From Roseivirga misakiensis (lineage in GTDB: Bacteria; Bacteroidota; Bacteroidia; Cytophagales; Cyclobacteriaceae): a DNA stretch of 64,000 nt. The DNA lies in the NCBI RefSeq assembly GCF_001747105.1, contig NZ_MDGQ01000005.1, forward strand, positions 992,001 to 1,056,000, given 5' to 3'. The translations under genes and the position numbers were made by a program. Below the pieces are notes generated by a model that saw only the letters and a program-made list of their open reading frames with translations, was not told the origin of the DNA and searched no databases. Positions 62,780 through 64,000 of this stretch are shown one piece after another. Position 1 is the first letter of the stretch. Every line of letters starts with the position of its first letter.

Positions 62780-64000
62780 ATGAAAAAATCTATTCTAACA
62801 CTCACCTGTTTTTTTGCTTTAATCGCTACACAGGTATTCGCTCAAACCCCTCATCCGAGAGAGACTTTTGGATTTGAAGTAGGGGCTGATTATAAATTGG
62901 CCGACTATGATCAAATGCTCACTTACTACGATAAGTTAGCGGCAGCCACGGATCGAGTTCAAATGATTGAAATTGGTAAATCTGTCATGGGCCGACCGAT
63001 CAAATTGCTCTTTATCTCTAGTGAAGAGAATATGAAGCAGCTGGAAAGGTGGAGAGAGATAAGTGAGAAACTATCTAGGGCAGAAATTTCTGAGGAAGAG
63101 GCAAGGCGCCTGTCCAAGGAAGGCAAGGCGATAGTTTGGATAGATGGAGGAATGCATGCAACAGAACGTGCCCATGCTCAAATGACTTCGGAACTGATGT
63201 GGAAAATCGCTTCTGAAGAGTCTGACGAAATGAAGGCTATTCGTGATAATGTAATCACGCTAATGGTGCCTGTAACTAACCCCGATGGTGTCGATATCGT
63301 AGTGGATTGGTACCGCCAAAATGTGGGTACAACTTTTGAAACTACTGGCCCACCGATCTTGTATCAAAAATATGTTGGGCACGATAATAACCGTGACTGG
63401 TTTATGAATAACATGCCTGAAACTAGGGCGTTAACCACCATTTTACATAAAAAGTGGTATCCTCAAATTGTGCACAATCATCACCAAACGGCACCACGTT
63501 GGGCAATGATTTTCTTGCCACCTTTTAGAAGCCCAGTTAACCCAAGGATTCACCCAGGCGTTACCACGGGCGTCAACCTTGTCGGTACGGCTATGGCCAA
63601 TCGTTTTGCTATGAAAAAGATGCCGGGTGTTATATCTGGCACATCATTTAGTATGTTTTGGAACGGTGGAATGCGTACTGCGCCTTATTACCACAACCAG
63701 ATCGGTATTCTGACAGAAGTCGCTCAGCCAAGTCCTAAGCCCACTTTCTACGACCCTGCTAAAAAGCCAGCGACAGTAGGTGGAACAGCTTCCAATGGCA
63801 CTGAAATTTTCTATCCATACCCTTTTGAGGGCGGCGAGGTTAAATTTAGAGATGCAGTGGATTATATGATTACTGCATCAATGGCCATACTAGATTTGGC
63901 ATCGGATAAGCGCGATGAATTCCTCTATAATATCTACAGCATGGGTAAGGATGCTATTGAAGATGAGGATGGTGCTTTTGCTTACGTGATTCCGAAAGAT
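62780..64000 (+). CDS. M14 family zinc carboxypeptidase (3' end outside window)
   Basis: 407 codons visible of an exported peptidase; signal peptide ends TQVFAQ. The zinc motif is H126-A-T-E129 in GGMHATERAH; the third His is in VHNHHQTAP and the Glu region in ILTEVAQPSPKP. It is a relative of the gene at 32824 but clearly different in sequence. The frame is open at the right edge. Confidence 0.88.
   Translation, partial: MKKSILTLTCFFALIATQVFAQTPHPRETFGFEVGADYKLADYDQMLTYYDKLAAATDRVQMIEIGKSVMGRPIKLLFISSEENMKQLERWREISEKLSRAEISEEEARRLSKEGKAIVWIDGGMHATERAHAQMTSELMWKIASEESDEMKAIRDNVITLMVPVTNPDGVDIVVDWYRQNVGTTFETTGPPILYQKYVGHDNNRDWFMNNMPETRALTTILHKKWYPQIVHNHHQTAPRWAMIFLPPFRSPVNPRIHPGVTTGVNLVGTAMANRFAMKKMPGVISGTSFSMFWNGGMRTAPYYHNQIGILTEVAQPSPKPTFYDPAKKPATVGGTASNGTEIFYPYPFEGGEVKFRDAVDYMITASMAILDLASDKRDEFLYNIYSMGKDAIEDEDGAFAYVIPKD

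Noticed and set aside
1-64000. CRISPR arrays, tRNA, rRNA, transposases or prophage
   Set aside because: No evenly spaced direct repeats with spacers, no tRNA-like cloverleaf and no transposase or phage protein motifs were seen.

Overview
This window looks like chromosomal DNA of a marine-type Bacteroidota bacterium, most likely order Cytophagales (Roseivirga/Fulvivirga-like). The evidence is a good Bacteroidota promoter before tex (TTTG, 18-base spacer, TAnnTTTG), lipoproteins with Ser/Asp-rich tails after the lipobox Cys, many secreted peptidases, tandem DUF6090 proteins, a PadR/MacB-type permease pair, and a DNA polymerase III alpha subunit with an N-terminal proofreading exonuclease. Genus-level placement is inference. 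I see no rRNA, tRNA, CRISPR array, integrase or transposase.

Layout. 1-14.4 kb: M16 peptidase (runs off the left edge), a lipoprotein, a PNPOx-like protein, Tex, an FtsX/MacB permease, a GH16-fold protein, an arylsulfotransferase-like lipoprotein, and M24 and S41 peptidases. 14.5-20.6 kb: a minus-strand block with two small proteins, two DUF6090 paralogues, a membrane FlgO/TPR protein, a monooxygenase-fold protein and a serine hydrolase. 20.6-35.4 kb: a propeller-amidohydrolase fusion, M48 lipoprotein, serine hydrolase, RluF, BASS transporter, an ECF sigma/membrane protein/M23 peptidase operon, nitrilase and M14 carboxypeptidase.

35.5-46.9 kb is the accessory region. Nearly all its genes are small, uncharacterised and on the minus strand. 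They are separated by long intergenic spacers carrying recurring sequences: an AACGTT-type junction about 20 nt before start codons, GTCCCGAAGG-type segments, and four copies of a roughly 55-74 bp repeat. It resembles an integron-like or otherwise mobile cassette array with no integrase in view. The most interesting content is a two-gene unit at 37807-39311: a 282-residue protein whose sequence pattern resembles bacterial gasdermins, ending in an acidic tail, followed 14 bp later by a cytoplasmic trypsin-like protease with an intact His-Asp-Ser triad. Bacterial gasdermins are known anti-phage pore formers activated by neighbouring proteases, so this is a candidate cell-suicide defence module. 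A PD-(D/E)XK nuclease-like gene and a two-TM helical protein lie in the same array. A DPP4-type S9 peptidase sits inside the array and looks like an ordinary chromosomal gene.

46.9-64 kb: GNAT, DUF1569, DUF998, SDR and ClbS/DfsB-like genes, a PadR regulator translationally coupled to an FtsX/MacB permease, small membrane proteins, an NAD(P)-binding protein, a TlpA-like thioredoxin, thioredoxin, dnaE, and a second M14 carboxypeptidase that runs off the right edge. Five clear and one weaker intrinsic terminators and several candidate operators are listed.
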